Below are positions 7,708 to 16,024 of a stretch of DNA of 64,000 nucleotides, piece after piece. How positions within the stretch are numbered: position 1 is the stretch's first letter; each line of letters opens with the position of its first letter. The notes under the pieces are model-generated. The model saw nothing but the letters and a program-made list of their open reading frames with translations, did not search any database and was not told the DNA's origin. This stretch comes from VRUE01 sp963703235 (GTDB taxonomy: Bacteria; Actinomycetota; Thermoleophilia; Solirubrobacterales; 70-9), in assembly GCA_963703235.1 (NCBI GenBank), contig OY969802.1, positions 558,001 to 622,000 on the forward strand, written 5' to 3'. Made by a program: the position numbers and the translations under genes.

Positions 7708-9213
7708 ATGGGTTGGGAACCGATAGCTGAACTCTCGGAGGATCAGGACCGCCTGGAACTGCAGGAGCTCCGGTCACTCGACGAGCTTTGGAAGGAGAAG
7801 CGCTCCAAGCTCGAGGATCTCGACGGGATGCGAACGTTTCGAGAGAAGCTTGCGCGGTCGTGGGCGATAGAGACCGGCGTGATCGAGCGTGTCTACGACT
7901 TGGATAGAGGTACGACCGAGCTTCTCATTGAGCGGGGCATCGATTCATCGCTCATCGATCGGGCCAGCACTGACAAAGAGCCGGAGCTCGTAGCGAGAAT
8001 CATCGGCGATCAGCGCGAGACGATCGAGGGGCTCTTCGATTTCATAAAGCATGATCGAGAGCTTTCGGTCGGCTACATAAAAGAGTTGCACGCGACGCTG
8101 ACTCGGTCGCAAACCCACGTCGAGGCCCTCGACCAGTTCGGCAACCCGGTGAGCATGTCGCTGCTTCATGGGGACTGGAAGAAACTGCCGAATAACCCAC
8201 GTCGACCGGATGGCACCATCCATGAGTACTGCCCACCAGAGCAGGTGGCCTCTGAAATGGAGAGGCTGGTGGAGTTGCACCTCGAGCATGAAAGGCAGGC
8301 AGTGACTCCAGAGATCGAGGCGGCTTGGCTCCACCACCGTTTCACTCAGGTACATCCGTTCCAGGATGGGAACGGGCGAGTCGCGCGCGCTCTGGCGACT
8401 TTGATCTTTCTGCGTGCAGGTTGGTTTCCGCTGACCATCGACCGTGATCGAAAGACCCACTACATCGACAGTTTGGAGGCGGCGGACCTGGGTGAGTTGC
8501 GCTACCTGTCCCACTTGTTTGGCCTGCTCGAGCGCGATGCCATAGTGCAGGCACTTGGAATCGGTGATCAGGCTGTTCGGGAGATCGAGGGCCTCGAGCA
8601 GGTCGTGCATGCAGCGAGCCGTGACCTCCTGATAGGTGCCTCGGAGCGGGAGACGGAGGAGCTTCAGCAAGTGAAGAAGACCGCCGAGAGGCTGCAGGAG
8701 GTCGGGCTCGGCGAGTTGCGTTCGATCAAGCAGCTGATCGACCGAGAGATTTCCGAGTACCGGCCGGAATTCGGTACCCGCGTCGAGCATGCTCCTCCGG
8801 GGGAGAAGAAATCGAACTGGTATTTCAGGGAGGCGGTTGACCTAGCCCACGAGTTTCACTACTTCGCGAACCTGCGAACGTACTCAGCCTGGCTGAGGCT
8901 CCGTATTAACGATCGGGAGGCCGACACCTGGGATGACCTCGTTGTCGTCTTCCATGGCATTGGCCGCGAGTTCAGGGGCCTGATCGCGGCAGGCGCCTTT
9001 CATGCCCAATATCAGATTGGCTCTGAAATGGGGCGGAAGGATCGGAAGCTCACCCGGCAGGAATCGATCGCCGACGAGTTGTTTCAGGTCAATTACCTGG
9101 AGGACGCTGACGTGGCGGTGGCAAGGTTCCGCGAGTGGCTGCGAGGCGTGATGACCATTGGCCTTGGCCAGTGGCGTGCCAATCTGCCTGCGGGTAGTGG
9201 AAGCGGCGATTGA
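7708..9213 (+). CDS. Fic domain protein (AMPylase/NMP-transferase type)
   Basis: 501 residues. The Fic core motif HPFQDGNGRVAR begins at His216. Upstream, SWAIETGVIERVYDL (about residues 50-64) sits where an N-terminal autoinhibitory helix (S/T-x-x-x-E-G/N) is found in class II Fic proteins; here the Glu is kept but the next residue is Thr. The C-terminal 220 residues are of unknown type. Fic enzymes transfer AMP or another nucleotide moiety to protein hydroxyls. Codon use is visibly less GC-biased than in the flanking genes, which suggests horizontal acquisition. No antitoxin-like partner is adjacent. Confidence 0.88.
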   Translation: MGWEPIAELSEDQDRLELQELRSLDELWKEKRSKLEDLDGMRTFREKLARSWAIETGVIERVYDLDRGTTELLIERGIDSSLIDRASTDKEPELVARIIGDQRETIEGLFDFIKHDRELSVGYIKELHATLTRSQTHVEALDQFGNPVSMSLLHGDWKKLPNNPRRPDGTIHEYCPPEQVASEMERLVELHLEHERQAVTPEIEAAWLHHRFTQVHPFQDGNGRVARALATLIFLRAGWFPLTIDRDRKTHYIDSLEAADLGELRYLSHLFGLLERDAIVQALGIGDQAVREIEGLEQVVHAASRDLLIGASERETEELQQVKKTAERLQEVGLGELRSIKQLIDREISEYRPEFGTRVEHAPPGEKKSNWYFREAVDLAHEFHYFANLRTYSAWLRLRINDREADTWDDLVVVFHGIGREFRGLIAAGAFHAQYQIGSEMGRKDRKLTRQESIADELFQVNYLEDADVAVARFREWLRGVMTIGLGQWRANLPAGSGSGD

Positions 9214-9243
9214 GCTTGCCCGGACCCCGGCGGTAGCACGGCG

Positions 9244-10239
9244 ATGCGGGCGATGGTCATGGAGCGTCAGCGCGAGCCGTTGCGGCCCGCCGAGCTGCCC
9301 GATCCCAGTCCCCGCCGCGGCGAGGTGCTGATCTCGATCTCGGCCTGCGGCGTCTGCCGCACCGACCTGCACATCGTCGACGGCGAGCTGAACCAGCCGA
9401 AGCTGCCGCTGGTGCCGGGCCACCAGATCGTCGGCACGGTCATCGAGGTGGGAGAGGGGGCGGAGCGCTTCGAGCTCGGCGCTCGGGTTGGGGTGCCCTG
9501 GCTGGGCTGGACCTGCGGCGAGTGCCGCTACTGCACAAGCGGCCGCGAGAACCTCTGCGATCGCGCTCGCTTCACCGGCTACGACCGCGATGGCGGCTAC
9601 GCCGAGCTGACCGTCGCCGACGAGCGCTTCTGCTTTCCGATCCCCACTGGCTACTCGGACCGGCATGCGGCGCCGCTGCTGTGCGCCGGTCTGATCGGCT
9701 TCCGCGCCCTGCGCCTCGTCGGCGAGGCCGAGCGGATCGGCTTCTACGGCTTCGGCGCTTCGGCCCATATCCTCTGCCAGGTCGCCGTCCACGAAGGCCG
9801 GCGCGTATTCGTCTTCACCCGCGAGGGCGATGCCGAGGGGCAGGAGTTCGCGCGCAGTCTCGGTGCGGCCTGGGCTGGGTCTTCGACCGAGCGCCCGCCG
9901 GAGGAGCTGGACGGGGCGATCGTCTTCGCGCCGGTCGGAGCGCTGATGCCGGCGGCACTGGAAGCGAGCGCCAAGGGAGCTCGCATCGTCAGCGCCGGTA
10001 TCCACATGAGCGACATTCCGCGCTTTCGGTACGAAGCCCTCTGGGGCGAGCGCACGCTCGGCTCGGTGTCGAACCTGACCCGCGAGGACGGGGATGAGTT
10101 TCTGCGGCTGGCGCCTCGGGTACCGGTCCGGACGGAGGTCGAGCTGTACCCCCTGAGTGCCGCCAACGAGGCGCTCGACTCGATCCGCAGTGGGCGCCTG
10201 CGCGGCGCTGCCGTGCTCGACCTCAGCTTGCATGGCTAG
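9244..10239 (+). CDS. Zinc-dependent alcohol dehydrogenase (MDR family)
   Basis: 331 residues. It has the catalytic-zinc region GVCRTDLHIVDGEL, GHQIVGTVIEVG, the structural zinc cysteines CGECRYCTSGRENLCD, and a nucleotide-binding segment (IGFYGFGASAHILCQVA). The overall sequence resembles AdhA-type proteins of actinobacteria. It should oxidise primary alcohols or reduce aldehydes with NAD(P). It stands between the Fic and CsbD genes; no operon partner is evident. Confidence 0.9.
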   Translation: MRAMVMERQREPLRPAELPDPSPRRGEVLISISACGVCRTDLHIVDGELNQPKLPLVPGHQIVGTVIEVGEGAERFELGARVGVPWLGWTCGECRYCTSGRENLCDRARFTGYDRDGGYAELTVADERFCFPIPTGYSDRHAAPLLCAGLIGFRALRLVGEAERIGFYGFGASAHILCQVAVHEGRRVFVFTREGDAEGQEFARSLGAAWAGSSTERPPEELDGAIVFAPVGALMPAALEASAKGARIVSAGIHMSDIPRFRYEALWGERTLGSVSNLTREDGDEFLRLAPRVPVRTEVELYPLSAANEALDSIRSGRLRGAAVLDLSLHG

Positions 10240-10294
10240 GGCCGATTGCGGGTAGCGGAGAGGGGAACCGGAACTGCGAGAAGGGAGCGGTGAG

Positions 10295-10474
10295 ATGGGC
10301 GACGAGGTGCGCAACAAGGACGACGCCAAAGGGCGCGTGAAGGAGGCGGCCGGCGACCTGACGGGTGATGACGAGATGAAGCGCGAGGGCAAGCTCGACC
10401 AGGCAACCGGCAGGGCCAAGGAGGGCGTCGAGAGAGTCGCCGACAAGGTCCGCCAGGCGATGAGGAAGGACTAG
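10295..10474 (+). CDS. CsbD family stress protein
   Basis: 59 residues, very charged, with the CsbD repeat pattern: NKDDAKGRVKEAAGDLTGDD, then EGKLDQATGRAKEGVERVADKV. CsbD proteins are small soluble general-stress proteins of unknown biochemical role. ATG at 10295 with GGGAG about eight bases upstream. It stands alone between alcohol dehydrogenase and the convergent cofE gene. Confidence 0.9.
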   Translation: MGDEVRNKDDAKGRVKEAAGDLTGDDEMKREGKLDQATGRAKEGVERVADKVRQAMRKD

Positions 10475-10490
10475 ACCCCGCCGGGTCGCC

Positions 10491-11246
10491 TCAACGAAAG
10501 AGGTCTTCGTCGCGGGGGCGGCGCAGGGCGGCGGCGCCAGGGCCGTCGTCGGCGTTGACGTAACGGCCGAGCCCGCGCACGATTGCAACCGGTACGCGAC
10601 TCGCCTTGTCGCGGACGAGGTCAGCGGCGCCAGCGGCCTGGTCGGCGACCGCGATCAGGGTCGCCTCCAGCTCGCGTCCCTCGGCGTCGGCGCGACCTCG
10701 CCAGTCGTCGAGCGGCGCCAGGCCGGCGCAGCCGATCGCCACCTCCGCCTGGCCAAGCCGCCAGGCGCGGCCGAAGCTGTCGGAGACGATCGTGGCCACG
10801 GTCTTGCCGGTGGCGGCCTCGATCTCCGCCCGGATCCGTCGCGCTGAGGCGTCCGGGTCCTCGGGCAGCAGCGAGACGGTGCCGGGTTCGGGCAGGTTGG
10901 AGCTGTCGATGCCGGCGTTGGCGCAGACCAGGCCGTGCTTGGTCTCGACGATCAGCACGCCGTGCTCGGCGCGGAGCACCTCGCGGCTTTCGGCCAGGAT
11001 CAGCTCGACCAGCGCCGGCTCCTTGCCGAGTGCGGCGGCAAGCCGGCGAGCCTCGCCGCCGGGGATCGCCGAGGAGAGCCGGCGCACCCGGCCCTCCGCC
11101 TTCGAGACGATCTTCTGCGAGACGACGACGACGTCGCCGTCGGCGACCTCGGCGCGGGCGGCGATCTCGGCGCCGACAGCCATGCCCTCGGCGAACTCGG
11201 GCAGGCCGGCGACGGGGAGGACCCGCAGCTCGGCCGGCACGCTCAC
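10491..11246 (-). CDS. cofE: CofE: coenzyme F420-0:L-glutamate ligase
   Basis: 251 residues, GTG start. It has CofE hallmarks: VSQKIVSKAEG near residue 37, the conserved segment TKHGLVCANAGIDSSN, and TIVSDSFGRAWR. It adds gamma-linked glutamates to F420-0 using GTP. It has the stand-alone CofE length and lacks the C-terminal FMN-binding domain of mycobacterial FbiB, so any reduction of dehydro-F420 must come from elsewhere. The GTG overlaps the cofC stop (GTGA), making it the last gene of the npdG-cofD-cofC-cofE operon. Confidence 0.92.
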   Translation of the reverse strand: MSVPAELRVLPVAGLPEFAEGMAVGAEIAARAEVADGDVVVVSQKIVSKAEGRVRRLSSAIPGGEARRLAAALGKEPALVELILAESREVLRAEHGVLIVETKHGLVCANAGIDSSNLPEPGTVSLLPEDPDASARRIRAEIEAATGKTVATIVSDSFGRAWRLGQAEVAIGCAGLAPLDDWRGRADAEGRELEATLIAVADQAAGAADLVRDKASRVPVAIVRGLGRYVNADDGPGAAALRRPRDEDLFR

Positions 11247-11890
11247 AACCCCAGCGCCTTCGCCGTCCGCCTGGCGCGGCCGGGGCTCTTCTCCAGCTCG
11301 CGGGTCAGCGCGACGATGTCCGCCGGGGTATCGAGATCGAGCCCGAGCGAGGGCAGCCCCTCGACCGCGAAGGGGATTCCCGCCTCGCGGGCCGCGGCGA
11401 CGTGACGGTCGCGGCTGCCCTCGCCGAAGGAGGGCCGGATCGCATCCGGCGGCGAGAGGACGAGGGCGTTGGTCCCGGTGCCATGGCGATCGGGCACGAT
11501 TGCCACGTATTGACCCGGCACGCCGGTGAGCAGCCGGTCCAGCTCGCGCGGGTCGAGCAGGGGGCAGTCGCCGGGCAGGAGGACGACGCAGCGGGCGCCG
11601 TCCATTTCGGCGCGGGCGATCCCGGCCAGCGCGGCGACCACGTGGCCCTCGTCGGCCGGATCCGGCACGACGTCGACGGTCGCGACCGCCCCCGCCGCGA
11701 TTTCCTGGGCGATCGGGTCGCCGCTGACGAGAACCGTCCGCTCCACCGCGCGGGCCTGCCCGATCGCCCCAAGCACGTCTTCCAGCATCGCCCTGACCAG
11801 GGCCCTTCGACGCTCGTCGTCGATGCCGGTGGCCAGCCGCCGCTTGGCGGCGGCGAAGCGCTTGACGGGAAGTACGGCGGTCGCTCTCAA
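11243..11890 (-). CDS. cofC: CofC/FbiD: phospholactate or phosphoenolpyruvate guanylyltransferase
   Basis: 215 residues, TTG start overlapping the cofD stop. The nucleotidyltransferase-like fold shows VLPVKRFAAAKRRLA at the N-terminus, VVLLPGDCPLLDPREL (metal/GTP binding) and a GTGTNALVL segment. It activates 2-phospholactate or PEP with GTP to give the side chain that CofD attaches to Fo. The choice between the two substrates cannot be read from sequence alone. Confidence 0.92.
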   Translation of the reverse strand: MRATAVLPVKRFAAAKRRLATGIDDERRRALVRAMLEDVLGAIGQARAVERTVLVSGDPIAQEIAAGAVATVDVVPDPADEGHVVAALAGIARAEMDGARCVVLLPGDCPLLDPRELDRLLTGVPGQYVAIVPDRHGTGTNALVLSPPDAIRPSFGEGSRDRHVAAAREAGIPFAVEGLPSLGLDLDTPADIVALTRELEKSPGRARRTAKALGL

Positions 11891-12813
11891 CTCGGGGCGA
11901 GGCTAGCGGCATAGTCCAGGACGATCCGGGCCAGCCGCGCCCGTGCCGCGGCGCTGTCCATCAGCGTCGGTGCGGCCAGGCTCGGGATCTCCTCCGGCGG
12001 CGGGTCGGGATCGTCCCGATCGACGACCATCGCGTCGATCAGTCCGGCGTAGAGCGAGGCAACCCCGGCCGCGGTCGAGGGGCGACCGACCGCCGCCATG
12101 AAGCGCTCCGTTGGGCCTTTCACCACCTCGCCGGCGACGTAGGGGCTGACCGCGACGACGGGTGCGCTGCAGTCGGCGATCGCCTCGCGCATGCCCGGCA
12201 CGGCGAGGATCGGCCCGATGCTGATCACCGGGTTCGAGGGGCCGACGACGATCGCGTCGGCGTCGCGCAGGGCGGCGAGGGCCTCGGGCGTCGGCTCCGC
12301 CTCGGCGATCCCCTCCAGCTCGATGCCTTCGACCGCGGGCTCACCGCGATCGAGGACGAGGTACTCCTGCAGGTCGCGCCGGCCGGCGTCGGTCAGCACC
12401 TTGGTCCGCACCGGTGCCTCGCACATCGGCAGCACCCGCGCCGCGACCCCGAGCGCGGCGGCGATCTGCGCCTGGGCGTCGGTCTGTCGACCGCCCTCCT
12501 CGAGGAACTGACGGCGGTAGAGGCAGGTCGCGAGGTCGCGGTCGGAGAGGCCGAACCAGTCCGGCGCCCCCAGCCTGGCGAGCCGCTCGAAGACGGTGAA
12601 GCCGTCGTCGCGGATCCCCCAGCCGCGCTCGGCGTCGATTTCGCCGCTGAGCCAGTAGGTGACGAGGTCGGGGTCGGGCGAGACGTGGACGCCGAGAACC
12701 TCGAGGTCGTCGGCGGTGTTGGCGATCACCGCGAGGTCGGCGCCGATCTCCTCCTGCATCCCGGCCGCGAGTTTGGCGCCGCCGGTGCCGCCGGCGAGCA
12801 GCGCGACCTTCAT
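11887..12813 (-). CDS. cofD: CofD: 2-phospho-L-lactate (PEP) transferase
   Basis: 308 residues from ATG 12813; a TTG two codons upstream is also in frame. The N-terminus KVALLAGGTGGAKLAAG is the CofD/YvcK-type phosphate-binding loop, followed by VIANTADDLEVLGVHVSPDPDLVTYWLSG and GPSNPVISIGPILAVPG, all characteristic. It transfers the phospholactyl or enolpyruvyl-phosphate group to Fo to form F420-0. The ATG overlaps the npdG stop by four bases, which supports the chosen start. Confidence 0.94.
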   Translation of the reverse strand: MKVALLAGGTGGAKLAAGMQEEIGADLAVIANTADDLEVLGVHVSPDPDLVTYWLSGEIDAERGWGIRDDGFTVFERLARLGAPDWFGLSDRDLATCLYRRQFLEEGGRQTDAQAQIAAALGVAARVLPMCEAPVRTKVLTDAGRRDLQEYLVLDRGEPAVEGIELEGIAEAEPTPEALAALRDADAIVVGPSNPVISIGPILAVPGMREAIADCSAPVVAVSPYVAGEVVKGPTERFMAAVGRPSTAAGVASLYAGLIDAMVVDRDDPDPPPEEIPSLAAPTLMDSAAARARLARIVLDYAASLAPS

Positions 12814-13496
12814 GCCCAATGGTCGCCCTCGGGCAGTCCCGTCAAGTGGATCCCGGCGTGGGCCTTGTAACGAGTGTTGACCGAGATCAGCAGGGGGGTC
12901 AGCTGCTCGACGATCCGCGCCGTCTCCAGGGCGCCGGCGTTGACGGCGCGCAGGCCTCCGATCAGCTCGATCAGCCGCGCGACCCGGGCCTTGTCGGCCT
13001 TGCGGTCGCCGCAGACGAGGACGTCCTCGCCCAGCTCGGCGTCGAGGTCGGCGAGGGTCGGGGCGGCGATCGTGTGCAGGGCGGCGACGACCGTGACCCC
13101 GTCGGGCACCATCTCCTGCGCCTGCTGGGCCGCCGAGCCCTGCCAGACGCCGAGCGAGCGCGTCGCCTTGCCGCCGAACGCGGCGGCGAGGGGGACGGTG
13201 CAGTCGACCAGGATCTGGCCCGGTTCGAGCGCGCCGCGCAGGTTGTTGAGGTTCTCCGACTGGGCGCGGAAGGGGACGGTGAGGAAGACGACCTCGCCGC
13301 GCTTGGCCGCCTCCTCGTTGAGCAGTCCCTCGACCTCGGCCCCCGGCACCGCGTCGCGAATCCGCGCCGCCGCCTCCTCGGCGCGCTCGGCCGAGCGGGA
13401 GCCGATCGCAATCGGCAGTCCCGCCTTGGCCCAGCGCAGGGCGAGGCCGGCGCCGAGGGCGCCGGTGCCGCCGACGATCGGGATCGGTTCGCTCAC
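12810..13496 (-). CDS. npdG: NpdG: F420-dependent NADP oxidoreductase
   Basis: 228 residues, GTG start. The N-terminus PIVGGTGALGAGLALRWAKAG is the Rossmann loop, followed by IGSRSAERAEEAA for the NADP phosphate. TVPFRAQ and the C-terminal ENLNNLRG...AHAGIHLTG agree with the NpdG/Fno family, which exchanges hydride between F420H2 and NADP. It heads the F420 operon and is divergent from the SDR gene with only 29 bases between the starts, so both promoters must overlap within or near that gap. Confidence 0.9.
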   Translation of the reverse strand: MSEPIPIVGGTGALGAGLALRWAKAGLPIAIGSRSAERAEEAAARIRDAVPGAEVEGLLNEEAAKRGEVVFLTVPFRAQSENLNNLRGALEPGQILVDCTVPLAAAFGGKATRSLGVWQGSAAQQAQEMVPDGVTVVAALHTIAAPTLADLDAELGEDVLVCGDRKADKARVARLIELIGGLRAVNAGALETARIVEQLTPLLISVNTRYKAHAGIHLTGLPEGDHWA

Positions 13497-13525
13497 AGGC
13501 CGCGCCAGTCTATGCTGCCGCCGCA

Positions 13526-14260
13526 GTGAGGCTGGAGGGAAGAAAAGCGCTCGTGACCGGCGGCGCCAGCGGCATCGGCGCCGCGATCACGGCGCGGCTG
13601 GCCGCCGAGGGGGCCGAGGTCTGGGTCGGCGACATCGACGTCGAGGGCGCCGAGCGGGTCGCCGGCGAGATCAGCGGCCATGCGATCGAGCTCGACGTGA
13701 CCGAGCTGGAGTCGGCCCGCGCCGCAGTCGATGCGATCGGGACGCCGGACATCCTCGTCAACAACGCCGGCACCGACGAATTCGGCTTCTTCACCTACAC
13801 GACGCCGGAGCAGTGGCAGCGGCTGATCGCGATCAACCTGGTCGGCGTCCTCAACTGCACCCACGCGGCGCTGCCCTCGATGCAGGAGGCGGGCTACGGC
13901 CGCATCGTCACCATCTCCTCCGAGGCCGGGCGGGTCGGCTCCAAGGGCTCGGCCGTCTACTCGGCGACCAAGGGGGCGGTCGTCGCCTTCATGAAGGCGA
14001 TCGCCCGCGAGAACGCCCGCTACGGGATCACCGCCAACTCGATCGCCCCCGGCCCGATCGAGACTCCGCTGCTGATGGGCGCCAGGGAGTTCGGCGAGAT
14101 CGGCGAGAGGGTGATCGAGAACATGAAAGAGGGCACGCAGATGAAGCGCCTCGGCCGGCCCGACGAGGTGGCCGCCGCGGTCGCCTTCCTCGCCTCCGAC
14201 GACGCCACCTACGTGACCGGCGAGACGCTGGGCGTAAGCGGCGGCCTGGGCATGGTCTGA
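13526..14260 (+). CDS. SDR family oxidoreductase (acyl-CoA type)
   Basis: 244 residues, GTG start. It has the classical SDR layout: TGGASGIGAA cofactor loop, D-I-D after beta-2 (NAD preference), NNAG, catalytic Ser in TISSEAG, YSATK (Tyr/Lys), and a C-terminal GGLGMV. It is close to FabG/BadH-like enzymes that oxidise 3- or 2-hydroxyacyl-CoA. It is followed at one-base overlap by the thioesterase-like gene, and it starts the acyl-CoA catabolic operon. Confidence 0.88.
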   Translation: MRLEGRKALVTGGASGIGAAITARLAAEGAEVWVGDIDVEGAERVAGEISGHAIELDVTELESARAAVDAIGTPDILVNNAGTDEFGFFTYTTPEQWQRLIAINLVGVLNCTHAALPSMQEAGYGRIVTISSEAGRVGSKGSAVYSATKGAVVAFMKAIARENARYGITANSIAPGPIETPLLMGAREFGEIGERVIENMKEGTQMKRLGRPDEVAAAVAFLASDDATYVTGETLGVSGGLGMV

Positions 14261-14637
14261 TGGCCGGGTCCGGCCTCGCACCCGGGATCGAGCGCAGCGA
14301 CGAGTTCACCGTCGAGAAGCGGCTCGTCACCAACGTCGGCGGCACGATCGGCACCAGCGTGCTCTCGACCCCGGGCATGATCGCGATGATGGAGGGCTGC
14401 GCTGCGGCGCTCGCGTACGAGCATCTGCCCGACGGTCGAGCCACCGTCGGCTTCGAAGTCTGCGTCAAGCACGTCGCGGCGGCCGCCGAGGGCGCGACCT
14501 GCTGGGTGCGGGCGACGCTCCGCGAGGCGATCGACGACCGCAAGCTGCGCTTCGAGGTCGAGGTGAGCGAGGGCGATCGTACGATCGGCGTCGGCACCCA
14601 CGAGCGGCGAGTCATCGACGTCGGCCAGCTTGGCTGA
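14260..14637 (+). CDS. Hot-dog thioesterase, fluoroacetyl-CoA-thioesterase-like
   Basis: 125 residues from ATG 14260 (TGATG overlap with the SDR stop). It has the FlK-like arrangement: VLSTPGMIAMMEGCA (Thr and Glu), then a conserved His in VCVKHVAAAAEG. It probably hydrolyses a small acyl-CoA or acts as a housekeeping editing thioesterase. Fluoroacetyl-CoA itself is unlikely as the natural substrate here; that is inference from the catabolic neighbours. Confidence 0.8.
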   Translation: MAGSGLAPGIERSDEFTVEKRLVTNVGGTIGTSVLSTPGMIAMMEGCAAALAYEHLPDGRATVGFEVCVKHVAAAAEGATCWVRATLREAIDDRKLRFEVEVSEGDRTIGVGTHERRVIDVGQLG

Positions 14638-14654
14638 TACCTAAGCTTGCCCTG

Positions 14655-15584
14655 ATGGCCGCGATGCCGAAGAGCGTGCGAATCCGCGAGGTCGGGCCCC
14701 GCGACGGCTTCCAGAACGAGCCGGAGACGATCGCGACCGCCGACAAGGTGCGGCTGATCGACATGCTCTCAGCGAGCGGGCTGGAGCGGATGGAGATCAC
14801 CTCCTTCGTCCGGCCGGACGTGATCCCGCAGCTCTCCGACGCCGAGGAGGTGCTGCGCGGCGTGCAGCGGCGCGACGGCGTCGCCTTTTCGGTCCTGATC
14901 CCGAACGAGCGGGGGCTGGAGCGGGCGCTGACGCTGCGCGACCGCTTCGACGAGATCAGCGTCTTCCTCTCCGCCTCGGAGACGCACAACCGCGAAAACG
15001 TCAACCGCTCGATCGAGGAGTCGCTGGCCGGGCTGGAGCGCACGCTCGCAACCGCGCGCGAGGCCGGCCTGCGCTGCGAGGGCGTCATCTCGGTCTCCTT
15101 CGGCTGCCCCTACGAGGGGGAGGTGCCACCCGAGCGCGTCTTCGCGATCGCCGAGCGACTGGCGGCCGCCGGTTGCGAGGAGGTCGGTTTCGGCGACACG
15201 ACCGGGATGGCCAACCCGCGCCAGGTGAGCGAGTTCTTCGCCGCCGCCCGCGAGCGCCTACCCGCAGCGGAGCTGACCGCGCACTTCCACAATACCCGTG
15301 GCCAGGGGCTGGCCAACGTGCTGGCGGCGCTGGGGGAGGGCATCGAGTCGTTCGAGTCGAGCTTCGGCGAGCTCGGCGGCTGCCCGGTGCCGCCCGGGTC
15401 GACCGGCAACGTCTCGACCGAGGACGTGGTCTCGATGCTGCACGAGATGGGGGTCGGGACCGGCATCGACTTGCCTCGCCTGATCGAGGCCTCGCGCACC
15501 GCCCAGGACGTGCTCGGCCGCCCGCTCGGCGCCCACGTGCTGCGCGCCGGGCCAGTGGACTGGGCCGGGACTGGACGGAACTGA
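14655..15584 (+). CDS. Hydroxymethylglutaryl-CoA lyase
   Basis: 309 residues. HMGL TIM-barrel motifs are in order: VGPRDGFQNE at the N-terminus, SFGCPYEGEV, GFGDTTGMANP, AHFHNTRGQGLAN and FGELGGCPVPPGSTGNVSTED containing the active-site Cys. It cleaves HMG-CoA to acetoacetate and acetyl-CoA, the last step of leucine breakdown. The acetoacetyl-CoA synthetase gene 3 kb away could reactivate the acetoacetate. Confidence 0.92.
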   Translation: MAAMPKSVRIREVGPRDGFQNEPETIATADKVRLIDMLSASGLERMEITSFVRPDVIPQLSDAEEVLRGVQRRDGVAFSVLIPNERGLERALTLRDRFDEISVFLSASETHNRENVNRSIEESLAGLERTLATAREAGLRCEGVISVSFGCPYEGEVPPERVFAIAERLAAAGCEEVGFGDTTGMANPRQVSEFFAAARERLPAAELTAHFHNTRGQGLANVLAALGEGIESFESSFGELGGCPVPPGSTGNVSTEDVVSMLHEMGVGTGIDLPRLIEASRTAQDVLGRPLGAHVLRAGPVDWAGTGRN

Positions 15585-15624
15585 AGGTGGCGGCGCGTCA
15601 GCAGCTCTGTATGGTCAGGCGGAG

Positions 15625-16002
15625 ATGAAGAGCGACGGGTTCCGGAAAGCCGCCGAAGCCAAGGACTTCTCACAAGCCGAGGCGCTGTTCTCCCCGGACG
15701 CGGTCTTCCGCAGCCCGGTTGTCTTCAAGCCCTACAGCGGGCTGGAGGCGCTCGGCGTCATCCTCGGCACGGTCGTCGAGGTCTTCGAGGACTTCCGCTA
15801 CGTCGACCAGGTCGAGACCGGCGATACCGCGGTTCTGATCTTCGAGGCGCGAGTCGGCGACCGCGAGCTGAACGGCGTCGACGTGCTGCGCTTCGGCGAG
15901 GACGGCCGGATCACGGAGATGATGGTGATGATCCGGCCGCTCAGCGGCCTCAACGCGTTGGCCGAAGAGATGGGGCGCCGGCTCGGCGCCGTCTCCGGCT
16001 AG
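15625..16002 (+). CDS. NTF2/SnoaL-like domain protein
   Basis: 125 residues with the NTF2-like cone fold pattern: an N-terminal helix, LFSPDAVFRSPVVF, VEVFEDFRYVDQVETGDTAVLIFEARVGDRELNGVDVLRF and RITEMMVMIRP. Such proteins act as small isomerases, hydrolases or binding proteins. It lies between HMG-CoA lyase and the carboxylase subunit on the same strand, so it probably belongs to the same operon. The substrate is unknown. Confidence 0.8.
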   Translation: MKSDGFRKAAEAKDFSQAEALFSPDAVFRSPVVFKPYSGLEALGVILGTVVEVFEDFRYVDQVETGDTAVLIFEARVGDRELNGVDVLRFGEDGRITEMMVMIRPLSGLNALAEEMGRRLGAVSG

Positions 16003-16024
16003 AGCGTCTAGGCTCACCGTCGCC

